64,000 bases of DNA from Tunicatimonas sp964551335 (GCA_964551335.1 CAZKCO010000024.1:1-64000); one strand, 5' to 3'. Shown: positions 1-8,563, numbered from the stretch's first letter. Translations and numbers: made by a program. The notes: a model not told the origin generated them from the sequence alone.

Positions 1-1148
1 GAGCCACCGCCATTGTCCACTACCTGCAGCAGCAGGCCCCCGAGATGACCGCTTTTCTGAAAAAATTAACCGAAGTCGAGTCACCCTCAACCGTAAAAAA
101 TTCTCAGGAAGAGGTGATGAGCTTCCTGGCCAAGGCTTTATCGGATATTGACTATCCCAGTCAGCGCAGGCCAGGGCAAAAGACCGGGGGTTTTCTGTAC
201 GCTAAACCCCGGCAACGGAAGCGCGGCCAACCCGTGCAATTACTACTGGGGCACTGCGATACCGTCTGGCCTCTGAATACACTGCAATCTATGCCCGTGG
301 AGGTAGAAGAGGAAAAAATGCGAGGCCCCGGTGTATACGATATGAAGGGCGGACTCACCCAATTGCTCTTCGCCTTGCGCTGCATCCGGGAGCTCTCGTT
401 ACGCTGTCCCGTAACTCCGTTGGTGCTTATAAATGCCGATGAGGAAATTGGAAGCCACGAGTCTACCGCTACCATTCGGCGCTTGGCTAAGATTGCCGAC
501 CGGGCTTTGGTACTGGAACCCTCACTGGGCCTGTCGGGAAAGATTAAAACCGCAAGAAAGGGTGTGGGGCGGTTTACGATAACGGTGCGGGGTAAAGCGG
601 CCCATGCCGGGTTAGATCCTACCAAGGGCGTAAGCTCCATTGTAGTGCTTTCGCATACTATCCAGGAGCTATTTGCCATGAACGATCCGAGCCGGGGGAT
701 CAGCGTAAACGTGGGTATGGTATCGGGTGGGGTGCGCGCCAACGTGGTAGCCCCGGAGAGTACTGCGGTGGTAGACGTGCGGGTTCCTACCCAGCAGGAT
801 GCCGACGAAATAACCCGGCGGATTCACGACCTTCAGTCGACGCATCCGGAAGCTAAGCTTACTGTTGAGGGTCACATTGGCCGGCTACCCATGGAGGTCA
901 CTCCCCGCAACTCCCAACTCTGGGAGGTAGCCCAGTCGGCCGGAGAAGCGCTGGGTATTTCGCTGGAACACGGTATGGCCGGCGGGGGCTCCGATGCCAA
1001 CACCACCAGCCAGTATACCGCTACGCTGGACGGATTAGGAGCAGTAGGTGACGGAGCCCACGCTACGCACGAGTTTGTCTATCTGGATAAAATGGTGGAG
1101 CGAACCGCGCTGCTCACGCTGCTGTTGGTAGCTCCACCTCTTGAATAA
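1..1148 (+). CDS. M20 family metallopeptidase (carboxypeptidase G2-like), 5' end missing
   Basis: Zinc-dependent M20 amidohydrolase or peptidase that probably cleaves an N-acyl amino acid or small peptide. Numbered from the Met at nt 45, it shows GHCDTVW (H70, D72), the bridging aspartate in VYDMKGG (D99), the ADEEIGS pair (E133/E134), a dimerisation domain near residues 170-280 and a C-terminal HATHEFVYLDKM with a ligand histidine. The frame is open from nt 3 to the internal ATG. Those codons read ATAIVHYLQQQAPEM, the usual N-terminal helix of carboxypeptidase G2-like proteins, so the true start lies before the window and Met45 is internal. The P-loop gene follows after 19 bp, which suggests one operon. 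The substrate cannot be told from sequence. Confidence 0.88.
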   Translation, partial: ATAIVHYLQQQAPEMTAFLKKLTEVESPSTVKNSQEEVMSFLAKALSDIDYPSQRRPGQKTGGFLYAKPRQRKRGQPVQLLLGHCDTVWPLNTLQSMPVEVEEEKMRGPGVYDMKGGLTQLLFALRCIRELSLRCPVTPLVLINADEEIGSHESTATIRRLAKIADRALVLEPSLGLSGKIKTARKGVGRFTITVRGKAAHAGLDPTKGVSSIVVLSHTIQELFAMNDPSRGISVNVGMVSGGVRANVVAPESTAVVDVRVPTQQDADEITRRIHDLQSTHPEAKLTVEGHIGRLPMEVTPRNSQLWEVAQSAGEALGISLEHGMAGGGSDANTTSQYTATLDGLGAVGDGAHATHEFVYLDKMVERTALLTLLLVAPPLE

Positions 1149-1167
1149 CCTTTAGAACAACCCAAAA

Positions 1168-2193
1168 ATGAAGACGAATTACCATATTTTCACATCTCTT
1201 ACCCGTATTTCAACCCTTCCTCATTCCGGCTTTTCTATTCACGCACTGCAACAGTCGCAGTGGAGTACTGGGGATTACGTAGTTTGTGAGGTGAACGAAC
1301 CCTACCTCGGTAGTATTAGAATAGAACGTACCGACGGGCGCATGGTAGAAGTGACCGAAGGCGACCAACTAGTAGGCGCGCTAGGCGAGCGGTTCGCTAC
1401 CATGGAAGCCACCGGCACATGGCGGTCTGTCGGAAAAGACGGCCGGATGGAGGTACTAACCGGCGCCGGATTGTTCGGGCGGGTAACGTCCCGATCTATG
1501 TTTCTTTCTTCCCTCATTCCGATCCGTTACGTAGGTCACGTTCACTTAGGCGGACAAAAATCCAGTATGGAAGACTTCGTGCCAGATGTTCCGCCGGCAG
1601 ATTACAATACGCCTACTATTTTGATGGTAGGCACTTCCATGTCGGCGGGTAAAACCACGGCAGCTCGCATTATCACTCGCTTGCTTAAACGGGCGGGCCT
1701 TTCCGTACTAGGTGCTAAACTGACCGGAGCCGGGCGGTACCGGGATATGCTCAGCGTATCGGATGCCGGGGCCGATCATATCCTCGACTTTGTGGATGTC
1801 GGGTTACCATCTACGGTGTACCCCACCGATAAGTATAAAATTGCGCTCCGAAAACTGCTTAGCCTGATGGCGGGGCGTCCAGCCGATGTAGCCGTGGTAG
1901 AGATCGGGGCTTCGCCGCTGGAACCTTATAACGGCCAGACCGCCATTGAGGCTATTCGTCACTGCATTAAGTGCACAGTACTTTGTGCCTCCGACCCCTA
2001 CGCCGTGTACGGAGTAATGAAGGCGTTCGATCTCAAACCCGATATTGTAAGCGGAGTAGCCACCAACACCAATGCCGGTGTTGCCCTGATTGAAAAACTC
2101 TGTAATGTGACAGCCTTCAACCTGCTGGATTTTGATACTACTCCCCGGCTCAGTGAAATTCTGGAAGACCGGCTAGCATTAGCCCTGGCCTAA
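1168..2193 (+). CDS. P-loop NTPase-fold protein, DUF1611/DgcN-like
   Basis: This 341-residue protein has an N-terminal part of about 145 residues of beta-rich sequence. A P-loop domain follows, opening with the Walker A motif GTSMSAGKTT at residues 155-164 and a later hydrophobic strand ending in VVEIGASPLEP. The layout (N-terminal domain plus C-terminal P-loop) recalls the DUF1611 family, which includes DgcN, a D-glutamate N-acetyltransferase that works with a racemase. I cannot prove membership because the N-terminal part does not look like a standard DUF1611 Rossmann domain. It sits 19 bp after an M20 amidohydrolase, which would suit an N-acyl amino acid pathway. That functional link is inference. 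Other P-loop kinases or MobB-like proteins remain possible. Confidence 0.6.
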   Translation: MKTNYHIFTSLTRISTLPHSGFSIHALQQSQWSTGDYVVCEVNEPYLGSIRIERTDGRMVEVTEGDQLVGALGERFATMEATGTWRSVGKDGRMEVLTGAGLFGRVTSRSMFLSSLIPIRYVGHVHLGGQKSSMEDFVPDVPPADYNTPTILMVGTSMSAGKTTAARIITRLLKRAGLSVLGAKLTGAGRYRDMLSVSDAGADHILDFVDVGLPSTVYPTDKYKIALRKLLSLMAGRPADVAVVEIGASPLEPYNGQTAIEAIRHCIKCTVLCASDPYAVYGVMKAFDLKPDIVSGVATNTNAGVALIEKLCNVTAFNLLDFDTTPRLSEILEDRLALALA

Positions 2194-2199
2194 TCTCGT

Positions 2200-2571
2200 T
2201 TAGCACTGGGCGGAACTTTGACGGGTAATATCCACGTAAATCACTTCTAACCGGGTCAGCTTACCCTTCTGCCGGAGAGCGGATTGTACGGCTACGCTTA
2301 CATCCCCGTTCTCCGAGAAGTTATGATAGTAGCGTAGTACGATAATACCCGATTCCAGACAGGTGTATTCCAGACTGTAGCGGTTATCCGGAGCGATAGC
2401 CGAGGAAAGATCGCTGTACTGCTGAGCGGTAAGATCCGGGGCTTTAACAATTACCAGGCTGCTATTATCATAGTTGACTTCCTGCGCGAAAGACGGGGCA
2501 CAGAACAGCAACAGCACGGCAATGCCGCTAATCAAATGAAGGCTAAGGATTTTTTCTACTATTGATTTCAT
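2200..2571 (-). CDS. small secreted protein of unknown function
   Basis: About 123 residues if translation starts at the Met at nt 2571; an in-frame ATG at 2589 would add six residues. I prefer 2571 because it gives a compact signal peptide: a charged MKSIVEK, a hydrophobic stretch and cleavage after PSFAQ. The mature part of about 95 residues has alternating hydrophobic strands and three cysteines, including the C-terminal residue. It has an HMA-like rhythm (SLVIVKAPDLTAQQYSDL, then VIYVDIT) but no CxxC. I do not recognise the family. It is convergent with the P-loop gene, with stop codons 6 bp apart, and lies 24-42 bp downstream of a Usp gene on the same strand, so co-transcription with that gene is likely. 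Confidence 0.6.
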   Translation of the reverse strand: MKSIVEKILSLHLISGIAVLLLFCAPSFAQEVNYDNSSLVIVKAPDLTAQQYSDLSSAIAPDNRYSLEYTCLESGIIVLRYYHNFSENGDVSVAVQSALRQKGKLTRLEVIYVDITRQSSAQC

Positions 2572-2613
2572 GATATTATCCATTTTCAATTATTAACTTT
2601 CAATTATTGTTAC

Positions 2614-3486
2614 TTACTCTTCTTTTAGTATTAGTACCGGAATGTTTTTCTCCATTTGCACGATCCGTTCGGCTTCGCTACCCAACAGCAAACGGGAAAT
2701 CGCCGATTGTCCTCCCGCACTCATCAGAATCAGATCTACCTGAAGGGTTTCGGCCTCCTGCCGGATGTGTTCAGCAATATAGGAGTGCTCAAGAAGCCGG
2801 AGAATCACTTCCACTGTTACACCGTGGGTGTCCACCTTCAGCCGGAAAGTATCGTACTCCCGCCGGGCTCGCTGTTTTACCAGTTCGGTAAGTTGCTGTC
2901 GGGGGAAATAATCGTAGTAATAGGCGTGGGGTAATTCAAACACGTGCAGGCAAACTACCTGGCAGTCTGCCTGCTGCCGGGCCAATGCTACGGCTTGACG
3001 CAGGGCTGCTTCTGCGTAATTAGAAAAGTCCACCGGAACCAGTACCTTCTGAAGTTTGGGCGATACATTTATCGGCACAAAGCATACCGAGCACCCGGAT
3101 TTTCGGACAAACTTATGAGCCAGGATACCCCGTCCCTCCTCTTTTGGTTTACTTCCGGCAAAGAAAAGATCCACCTCCAGTTCCTGGGCTTTCTGCCATA
3201 ACTGAAAGCCCGATGTATTTTCGTATACCTCACAGCTAATTTCTAAATCAGTGAAAAGTGGTTGTACCCGTTGCTGTAGTTTCTCCTGAGTAGCCTCCGC
3301 AGTAAGCAAGGCTTCTTCCGGCAGATACTGCATCATCTCGTCGGGAACGTCCACCGGTTGTAACAGGTGCACAAAATGAATACGGGCCGGACGAAGCTGC
3401 TTAGCCAGATAAGCCACGTAGTCAAGCAACGGACTGTCGGAGGCGGTAAAATCCAATCCAACCATCCAGTGGATAAGACTTTTCAT
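2614..3486 (-). CDS. universal stress protein, tandem UspA domains
   Basis: This 290-residue protein has two UspA domains, about residues 1-140 and 145-290. The second domain carries the ATP-binding-type loop LMSAGGQSAISRLLLGSEAE, with G-2x-G-9x-G-S-like spacing. The first has a degenerate loop (FAGSKPKEEGRG), as is common in tandem Usps where only one half binds nucleotide. The expected role is cytoplasmic stress or energy-limitation survival. A Crp/Fnr-type palindrome lies 140 bp upstream, and the small secreted protein gene follows downstream. The window holds three more tandem Usps, all with such a box upstream of their operon or probable operon, so a shared regulator is likely. Confidence 0.88.
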   Translation of the reverse strand: MKSLIHWMVGLDFTASDSPLLDYVAYLAKQLRPARIHFVHLLQPVDVPDEMMQYLPEEALLTAEATQEKLQQRVQPLFTDLEISCEVYENTSGFQLWQKAQELEVDLFFAGSKPKEEGRGILAHKFVRKSGCSVCFVPINVSPKLQKVLVPVDFSNYAEAALRQAVALARQQADCQVVCLHVFELPHAYYYDYFPRQQLTELVKQRARREYDTFRLKVDTHGVTVEVILRLLEHSYIAEHIRQEAETLQVDLILMSAGGQSAISRLLLGSEAERIVQMEKNIPVLILKEE

Positions 3487-3626
3487 ATTCAGGTTATCGT
3501 TTATGTTGTCTACGCTAAATTCTCCGCTGGCTCCTCACCGACCCGGCTTGGTTTTTAACAGGCGGCTGATGCTCAGCAGGAAATTTTTACTCTCTTCAAG
3601 TAACTGCTGCCTGACCGTGAATACAA

Positions 3627-3638
3627 TGACTTACATCA
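3627..3638. promoter_or_regulatory. Crp/Fnr-type box (TGACTTACATCA)
   Basis: The box has TGAC and ATCA arms around a 4-bp spacer, with flanking A and T extending the symmetry. It is 140 bp upstream of the minus-strand Usp start at 3486, farther out than the other boxes. It is one of ten related palindromes in the first 37 kb. Confidence 0.45.
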
Positions 3639-3745
3639 TAGAACTAACTGATTATTAGTAGAAAATGGTACTGCTACCGATAGTATTATCGCCTCTACTG
3701 TTGCCCGAATCTACCGGTAAATGTTAAATTTTTATCAGAACAAAT

Positions 3746-3835
3746 GAACATATTTTCATATGTTTCGTATATTCAAATGAAAGACAATTTTGAGTCTATG
3801 TAATATTCAATTATATGAATATATTATCATATGTT
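3746..3835. promoter_or_regulatory. repeated AT-rich palindromes upstream of the sulfur operon (probable ArsR-type operators)
   Basis: Two 19-bp copies of a near-identical site, GAACATATTTTCATATGTT at 3746-3764 and GAATATATTATCATATGTT at 3817-3835, are spaced 71 bp apart. Between them, partly overlapping the second, lies another inverted repeat, ATATTCA-N6-TGAATAT, at 3803-3822. Copy one is a dyad of AACATAT and ATATGTT around four bases. The region is about 85-170 bp upstream of the TauE start. ArsR-family persulfide sensors of the BigR/SqrR type control similar MBL-rhodanese/TauE/YeeE operons from AT-rich dyads. Assigning these sites to such a regulator is inference, because no ArsR gene is in the window. 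Confidence 0.5.
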
Positions 3836-3918
3836 AATTTTACTAAGTTTGAACAGAAAATTTTCACTGACGGTAGTCATCGTAAAGAAGCCGACAATAC
3901 TTTAATATTGACTAAACC

Positions 3919-4725
3919 ATGAGCATGATTGAATTATTAGGGTACATTTCAGCCGTAGTCATTGGCTTCAGCCTGGGCTTGATCGGGGGTGGCGGCTCTA
4001 TCCTCACGGTTCCGGCCTTGGTGTACCTAGTAGGAGTTAGCCCGGTGCTCTCTACATCCTACTCACTGTTTGTGGTGGGCACTGCGGCGCTGGTAGGCTC
4101 TTTTAATTATATGAAGCAGGGACTGGTAAGCTATAAGACGGCTCTGGTATTTGCTGTCCCATCCTTTATTGCGGTGTACGCCACCCGGCGCTGGATGGTA
4201 CCGGCTATCCCCGAAGAGATACTGACACTGGATAACTTTGTCCTGACCAAAGACATTGCCGTGATGGTATTCTTTGCGGTACTAATGGCGGTGGCCTCCT
4301 TTTCCATGATCCGTTCGGGAAAGCAGGAACAGCAATCGGAAAGTCAGTCTATTCAATACAATTATCCAATGATTGTACTAGAAGGAGCAGTGGTAGGCGT
4401 ACTAACCGGATTAGTAGGTGCCGGGGGCGGATTCCTGATTATTCCGGCCCTAGTGATCCTGGCTAAGCTACCCATGAAACTGGCGGTAGGTACTTCCCTG
4501 CTAATCATTGCGGCTAAATCGCTGGTTGGCTTTGGGGGGGATATCGGAGTACAGCCCATTGACTGGACGTTTCTCCTCACCTTTACGGCTATTGCGGTAG
4601 TGGGCATCTTTGTGGGAACCTACGTTTCCCGCTACGTACCCGGAAAAAAATTAAAGACAGGCTTTGGCTGGTTTGTACTGGTGATGGCCGTCTATATTTT
4701 AGTAAACGAATTAATCATTACGTAA
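3919..4725 (+). CDS. TauE/SafE-family sulfite/sulfur anion permease
   Basis: This 268-residue integral membrane protein has about eight hydrophobic segments in two inverted halves. Each half starts with the glycine-rich family signature: IGFSLGLIGGGGSILTVPAL near residue 15, and VLTGLVGAGGGFLIIPALVI near residue 160. The family exports sulfite, sulfoacetate or related sulfur anions across the inner membrane. It heads a plus-strand run with the MBL-rhodanese 12 bp downstream, then thioredoxin and two YeeE/YedE halves, which is the usual company of persulfide detoxification operons. Here it would most plausibly remove sulfite made by the persulfide dioxygenase. AT-rich palindromes upstream suggest transcriptional control of the whole run. 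Confidence 0.88.
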   Translation: MSMIELLGYISAVVIGFSLGLIGGGGSILTVPALVYLVGVSPVLSTSYSLFVVGTAALVGSFNYMKQGLVSYKTALVFAVPSFIAVYATRRWMVPAIPEEILTLDNFVLTKDIAVMVFFAVLMAVASFSMIRSGKQEQQSESQSIQYNYPMIVLEGAVVGVLTGLVGAGGGFLIIPALVILAKLPMKLAVGTSLLIIAAKSLVGFGGDIGVQPIDWTFLLTFTAIAVVGIFVGTYVSRYVPGKKLKTGFGWFVLVMAVYILVNELIIT

Positions 4726-4737
4726 TCAATAATCAAC

Positions 4738-6081
4738 ATGAAAGTTAAACAATTTTATGACGAAGCTTTAGCGCACGGTTCTTACGCCATTGTAAGTAAT
4801 AACGAGGTAGCCCTGGTAGACCCGGGCCGCGACCCTCAGCCGTACCTGGACTTCGCCCAGGAGAATGACGCTAAGATCGTGGCGGTGTTCGAAACGCACC
4901 CGCACGCCGATTTTATAAGTAGCCACCTGGAATTTTATCAGAACCACGGAGCTAAGATTTATATCAACTCTAAAGTAGGAGTATCTTACCCACACGAAGA
5001 GATGAACGATGGCGACGAGGTGAAGATTGGTGATGTGACCCTACGAGCGCTATTTACTCCCGGCCACTCTCCCGACCATAATACCTATATGCTGTTGGAT
5101 GAAGAGGGCAAACCGCATTCGGTGTACACCGGCGACTCACTATTTGTGGGCGATGTAGGCCGACCCGATTTACGGGAAGGGGCTGGTCATGTACGCGCTA
5201 AACGGGAGGAACTAGCCCGCCAAATGTACCATACCATCAATGATGTGTTTAAAACTATAGAAGATGATGTGGTAGTGTACCCCGCCCACGGAGCCGGATC
5301 GCTCTGCGGTAAAAATATGGGGCCGGAAACCTCCAGCACCATCGGAAAAGAAAAGGAGCAGAACTGGGCCTTCAAAATTGAAGAGGAAGACAAGTTTGTG
5401 GAAGCCCTGCTGGCCGACCAGCCCTTTGTGCCCCAGTACTTCCCCTACGATGTAGAGGTAAACCGGGAAGGGGCAAGCGCCTTCCGCGAAAGTCTGAAAA
5501 ACATCCCTCGCCTTAGTGCCGAGAAAATTGATAGCAGCCTGCCTGTAGTAGACGTTCGTTCGGAAGATGACTTCAAGCAAGGACATATAGCGAGTGCCAT
5601 CAACATTCAAGAAGACGGAAAGTTTGAGACCTGGCTCGGCTCACTGATTAAACCCGGAAAGCCATTCTACCTGGTGGTAGAGAGTGAAGAGCAACTCGAC
5701 CAGGCGCTGCGCCGGGCGGCTAAAATTGGCTACGAAGCCCACGTGAAAGGGGCGGTGGTAGTGCAGCAACCGTTAGCGAAAAAAAGCCCTTCGTTGGATG
5801 TTGAGCATTTTAAGGCGAATCCGGAAGAATACACTATTGTAGATATCCGCAATGCTTCGGAAGTCCAGGGTGATAAGCTGTTTGAGAATGCGGTTAACAT
5901 TCCTTTGCCGGAGCTAGCTGACCGGGTTTCGGAGGTAGATACCAGCAAACCGGTAGTAGTTCATTGTGCCGGAGGATATCGTTCGGCAGCAGGTTCCAGT
6001 ATTCTGGAAAAAGAACTTCCTGATACAAAAGTCTACGACCTGAGCGAAACAATAAAGGAATTTCAAACCCAAGAAGCCTAA
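4738..6081 (+). CDS. MBL-fold persulfide dioxygenase-like protein with two rhodanese domains (BLH/CstB type)
   Basis: This 447-residue protein has a metallo-beta-lactamase domain at 1-210 followed by two rhodanese domains (about 262-345 and 355-445). The metal ligands are visible: H54 and H56 in THPHADF, D58, H110 in TPGHSPDH, D133 in YTGDSLF and H184 in YPAHGAG. Phe replaces the last His of the classical HxHxDH motif, a variant I associate with the persulfide dioxygenase-rhodanese group. The first rhodanese domain has lost its catalytic cysteine (LVVESEE at the active-site loop). The second keeps it (VHCAGGYRS, C410). The likely reaction is oxidation of glutathione or low-molecular-weight persulfide to sulfite, plus sulfur transfer to thiosulfate. 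The neighbours TauE and thioredoxin fit export of sulfite and reduction of the rhodanese persulfide. Confidence 0.87.
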   Translation: MKVKQFYDEALAHGSYAIVSNNEVALVDPGRDPQPYLDFAQENDAKIVAVFETHPHADFISSHLEFYQNHGAKIYINSKVGVSYPHEEMNDGDEVKIGDVTLRALFTPGHSPDHNTYMLLDEEGKPHSVYTGDSLFVGDVGRPDLREGAGHVRAKREELARQMYHTINDVFKTIEDDVVVYPAHGAGSLCGKNMGPETSSTIGKEKEQNWAFKIEEEDKFVEALLADQPFVPQYFPYDVEVNREGASAFRESLKNIPRLSAEKIDSSLPVVDVRSEDDFKQGHIASAINIQEDGKFETWLGSLIKPGKPFYLVVESEEQLDQALRRAAKIGYEAHVKGAVVVQQPLAKKSPSLDVEHFKANPEEYTIVDIRNASEVQGDKLFENAVNIPLPELADRVSEVDTSKPVVVHCAGGYRSAAGSSILEKELPDTKVYDLSETIKEFQTQEA

Positions 6082-6083
6082 CG

Positions 6084-6383
6084 ATGAAGCAGCGAGGAAA
6101 ATTTAAGCAACTAATACAATCGGATACTCCGGTTCTGGTTGACTTTTCAGCGGAATGGTGCGGCCCCTGTAAAGCAATGGCTCCCATTCTGAAGGAGGTA
6201 AAGTCTGCTATGAGAGACGGAGTAAAGATTGTGAAAATAGATGTAGACCGTAACCCCCAGTTGGCCGGGCAGTACCAGGTTAGGAGCGTTCCTACCCTGA
6301 TGCTGTTTCAGCAGGGAAAAATGAAGTGGCGGCAGTCGGGAGTAGTTCCGGCGCAGCAACTGCTGGGGGTATTACAAAAATGA
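6084..6383 (+). CDS. thioredoxin
   Basis: A compact 99-residue thioredoxin with the redox motif WCGPC at residues 25-29 and the cis-proline loop SVPTL further on. It has no signal peptide, so it should act in the cytoplasm. It starts 2 bp after the MBL-rhodanese stop codon, so the two genes are almost certainly co-translated or at least co-transcribed. In this setting the obvious job is to reduce the persulfide on the active rhodanese cysteine or to recycle sulfane sulfur. This partner assignment rests on context only. Confidence 0.92.
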   Translation: MKQRGKFKQLIQSDTPVLVDFSAEWCGPCKAMAPILKEVKSAMRDGVKIVKIDVDRNPQLAGQYQVRSVPTLMLFQQGKMKWRQSGVVPAQQLLGVLQK

Positions 6384-6463
6384 TAACGGAAAGGGTGGGA
6401 CGAGCATCCTGCCCTCTTCCTAAACTGTATTGAGTAACGTAAAAAAAATAAATCACTAATTAT

Positions 6464-7030
6464 ATGTTGACTGAACTTAGTCAGGCCTGGCCGTGGTACG
6501 TAGCCGGGCCGCTGATTGCCTTAACCATGTTTATACTACTGTATCTGGGGAAGAACTTTGGAGTTTCTTCCACCCTGCGCACCACCTGTTCGGCACTGGG
6601 CGCCGGTAAAACCAGCGACTTTTTCCGGTTCGACTGGAAAGGACAAGCCTGGAACCTGGCGTTTGTAGCCGGAGCAATGGTAGGCGGGTTTATTGCCGCC
6701 CAATGGCTGGCTAATCCCGAGCCAATTCAACTGGCGGATGCTACCGTAGCCCACTTACAATCGCTGGGGATTGAGAATCCCGGTGCTGAGTATCTTCCCG
6801 AAAGCATCTTTAGCTGGGAAGCACTACTAACCCCTCGCGGATTGCTAATGCTATTGGGTGGAGGATTCCTAGTGGGTTTCGGAGCGAGGTATGCCGGGGG
6901 CTGTACTTCCGGCCACGCTATTAGTGGGTTAAGTAACCTTCAGTGGCCCTCGCTGGTAGCCGTGATCGGATTCTTCATCGGAGGGCTTACTATGACCTAC
7001 TTTATTCTACCCTGGCTACTGACTTTATAA
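6464..7030 (+). CDS. YeeE/YedE-family membrane protein, N-terminal half type (thiosulfate transporter-like)
   Basis: This 188-residue membrane protein of the DUF395/YeeE family has the signature GARYAGGCTSGHAISGLS around C147, with a second cysteine at C42. Full-length YeeE/TsuA proteins take up thiosulfate using conserved cysteines that line the pore. Here the family is split into two consecutive genes, and this one holds the GGCTSGH half. Hydrophobic segments lie at about 12-28, 62-82, 125-145 and 165-187. The second half starts 12 bp downstream. It sits between the persulfide/thioredoxin genes and a thiosulfate dehydrogenase-like cytochrome, which supports a sulfane-sulfur or thiosulfate substrate. 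Confidence 0.85.
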   Translation: MLTELSQAWPWYVAGPLIALTMFILLYLGKNFGVSSTLRTTCSALGAGKTSDFFRFDWKGQAWNLAFVAGAMVGGFIAAQWLANPEPIQLADATVAHLQSLGIENPGAEYLPESIFSWEALLTPRGLLMLLGGGFLVGFGARYAGGCTSGHAISGLSNLQWPSLVAVIGFFIGGLTMTYFILPWLLTL

Positions 7031-7042
7031 CCGGAATTAACT

Positions 7043-7459
7043 ATGAAAAAATACATATCGTTTTTCGCCCTAGGCATCTTTTTCGGAATAGTTTTAACCA
7101 AAGCCGAGATCATCTCCTGGTACCGAATTCAGGAAATGTTTCTTTTTGATTCGTTCCACATGTACGGAGTAATTGGCTCGGCTGTCGTGCTGGGAGTTAT
7201 TGGTACTGCTTTGATTAAAAAGCGTAAGCTAAAGTCCATAAGGGGCCAATTGATTGAGTTTACCCCCAAGAACAAAAGTATTCCTCGCTACCTGTTCGGA
7301 GGCACTCTCTTCGGACTAGGTTGGGCGATGGTGGGAGCCTGTCCTGGCCCCATCTATATCCTGATCGGATACGGCTACTCGGTTATTGTAGTCGTACTAT
7401 TGGGTGCCATAGCGGGCACCTGGACCTACGGATTGCTGCGATCCAAGCTCCCGCACTAA
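7043..7459 (+). CDS. YeeE/YedE-family membrane protein, second half (DUF6691-like)
   Basis: This 138-residue protein has about four hydrophobic segments and the second YeeE signature GLGWAMVGACPGPIYILIG, with its conserved cysteine at C100. It pairs with the preceding 188-residue protein. Together they approximate one full-length YeeE transporter, so a heteromeric complex is the natural reading. The spacing of 12 bp to the upstream half supports translation from one message. The role is expected to be uptake or export of thiosulfate or another sulfur species across the inner membrane. Substrate direction cannot be read from sequence. Confidence 0.83.
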   Translation: MKKYISFFALGIFFGIVLTKAEIISWYRIQEMFLFDSFHMYGVIGSAVVLGVIGTALIKKRKLKSIRGQLIEFTPKNKSIPRYLFGGTLFGLGWAMVGACPGPIYILIGYGYSVIVVVLLGAIAGTWTYGLLRSKLPH

Positions 7460-7504
7460 GGCGGGGGCCAATCGCCCTGTTGTGTAATTAAAATACTTAA
7501 AGCT

Positions 7505-8563
7505 ATGCTTACCCAGTTGCTCCGACTCGTTAAGCTGATGATGGTCGTTATGATTATGGTATTAACCGTAACGGTCGGGCTATTAGTACTGCATCATCAT
7601 GATTGGGAAACTCCCTCCGCTGCTAGCTTACCCGAGAAAAGTCGCACTCCGACTACGTTAGTTACCGCGCCTACTTGGGCTCCCAAAAAGATTGACAAGG
7701 ATTTGCCGTCCGGCCCCCGAGGCGAGAAAATCCGGTACGGTTACGATCTGGTTACCGAAACCTATAAACATCTTGGGCCGGAACTGGACAACCCTCAGCA
7801 GATCTACACCGGCAATAATCTGGCCTGCAAGAATTGCCATCTGGAGTCGGGGACCAAAGCCTCAGCCGCTTCTTTTGTCGGGGTGTTTCAGCGATTCCCC
7901 CAATTCCGGGCTCGGAAAGGTGGAGAAGGCACTTTGGAGGAAAGAGTGAATGGCTGTATGGAACGGAGCATGAACGGCCGGAAGCTGGCCGAAGACAGCC
8001 CTGAAATGCAGGCTATCGTAGCCTACATGCAGTGGCTCAGCGAGGATGTACCGGAAGAGGAACTAGATCACTACCGGGGCTTTACCTCCCTCGAGTTACC
8101 CGATCGGGCGGCCGATACCGTGGCGGGCCGCACTATCTACGAGCAACGTTGCGCAGTGTGCCATAGTGACGATGGCCTCGGCCAGCGAGTAGGCGAAACA
8201 GGTGATCAGGCCGGGTACGTTTATCCTCCACTATGGGGTGCCGATACCTACAACCACGGTGCCGGTATGAACCGGGTGACCACCGCCGCCCGCTTTATCA
8301 AGGGCAATATGCCGCTGGGGGCTACGGCCGAACGCCCACTGCTCACCGATGAGGAAGCCTACGATGTAGCCGCATTTATCAACTCCCATACCCGCCCGCT
8401 GAAAGAGAACACCGAGAAAGATTATCCCAATTTGAGCCTTAAGCCGGTAGATGCGCCCTACGGCCCCTATCTGGATACCTTCCCGGCTAGTCAGCACCGG
8501 TTTGGTCCTTTTGGCCCTCTGCAAGAGTATTACCAAAACTTAAAGGATACGTATGTACCGTAG
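7505..8563 (+). CDS. TsdA-like dihaem cytochrome c (thiosulfate dehydrogenase family)
   Basis: This 352-residue protein has an N-terminal membrane segment (about 8-30) and two c-type haem sites, CKNCH at 108-112 and CAVCH at 216-220. Between them lies NGCMERSMNG, with C151 where TsdA enzymes carry the cysteine that ligates haem 1. The stretches FQRFPQFRAR and SPEMQAI are also TsdA-like. TsdA joins two thiosulfates to tetrathionate, or works in reverse, in the periplasm. The hydrophobic N-terminus without an obvious cleavage site suggests a membrane-anchored form. The last 11 bp overlap the following porin gene, so translation is coupled. The enzyme direction and true substrate remain open. 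Confidence 0.82.
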   Translation: MLTQLLRLVKLMMVVMIMVLTVTVGLLVLHHHDWETPSAASLPEKSRTPTTLVTAPTWAPKKIDKDLPSGPRGEKIRYGYDLVTETYKHLGPELDNPQQIYTGNNLACKNCHLESGTKASAASFVGVFQRFPQFRARKGGEGTLEERVNGCMERSMNGRKLAEDSPEMQAIVAYMQWLSEDVPEEELDHYRGFTSLELPDRAADTVAGRTIYEQRCAVCHSDDGLGQRVGETGDQAGYVYPPLWGADTYNHGAGMNRVTTAARFIKGNMPLGATAERPLLTDEEAYDVAAFINSHTRPLKENTEKDYPNLSLKPVDAPYGPYLDTFPASQHRFGPFGPLQEYYQNLKDTYVP

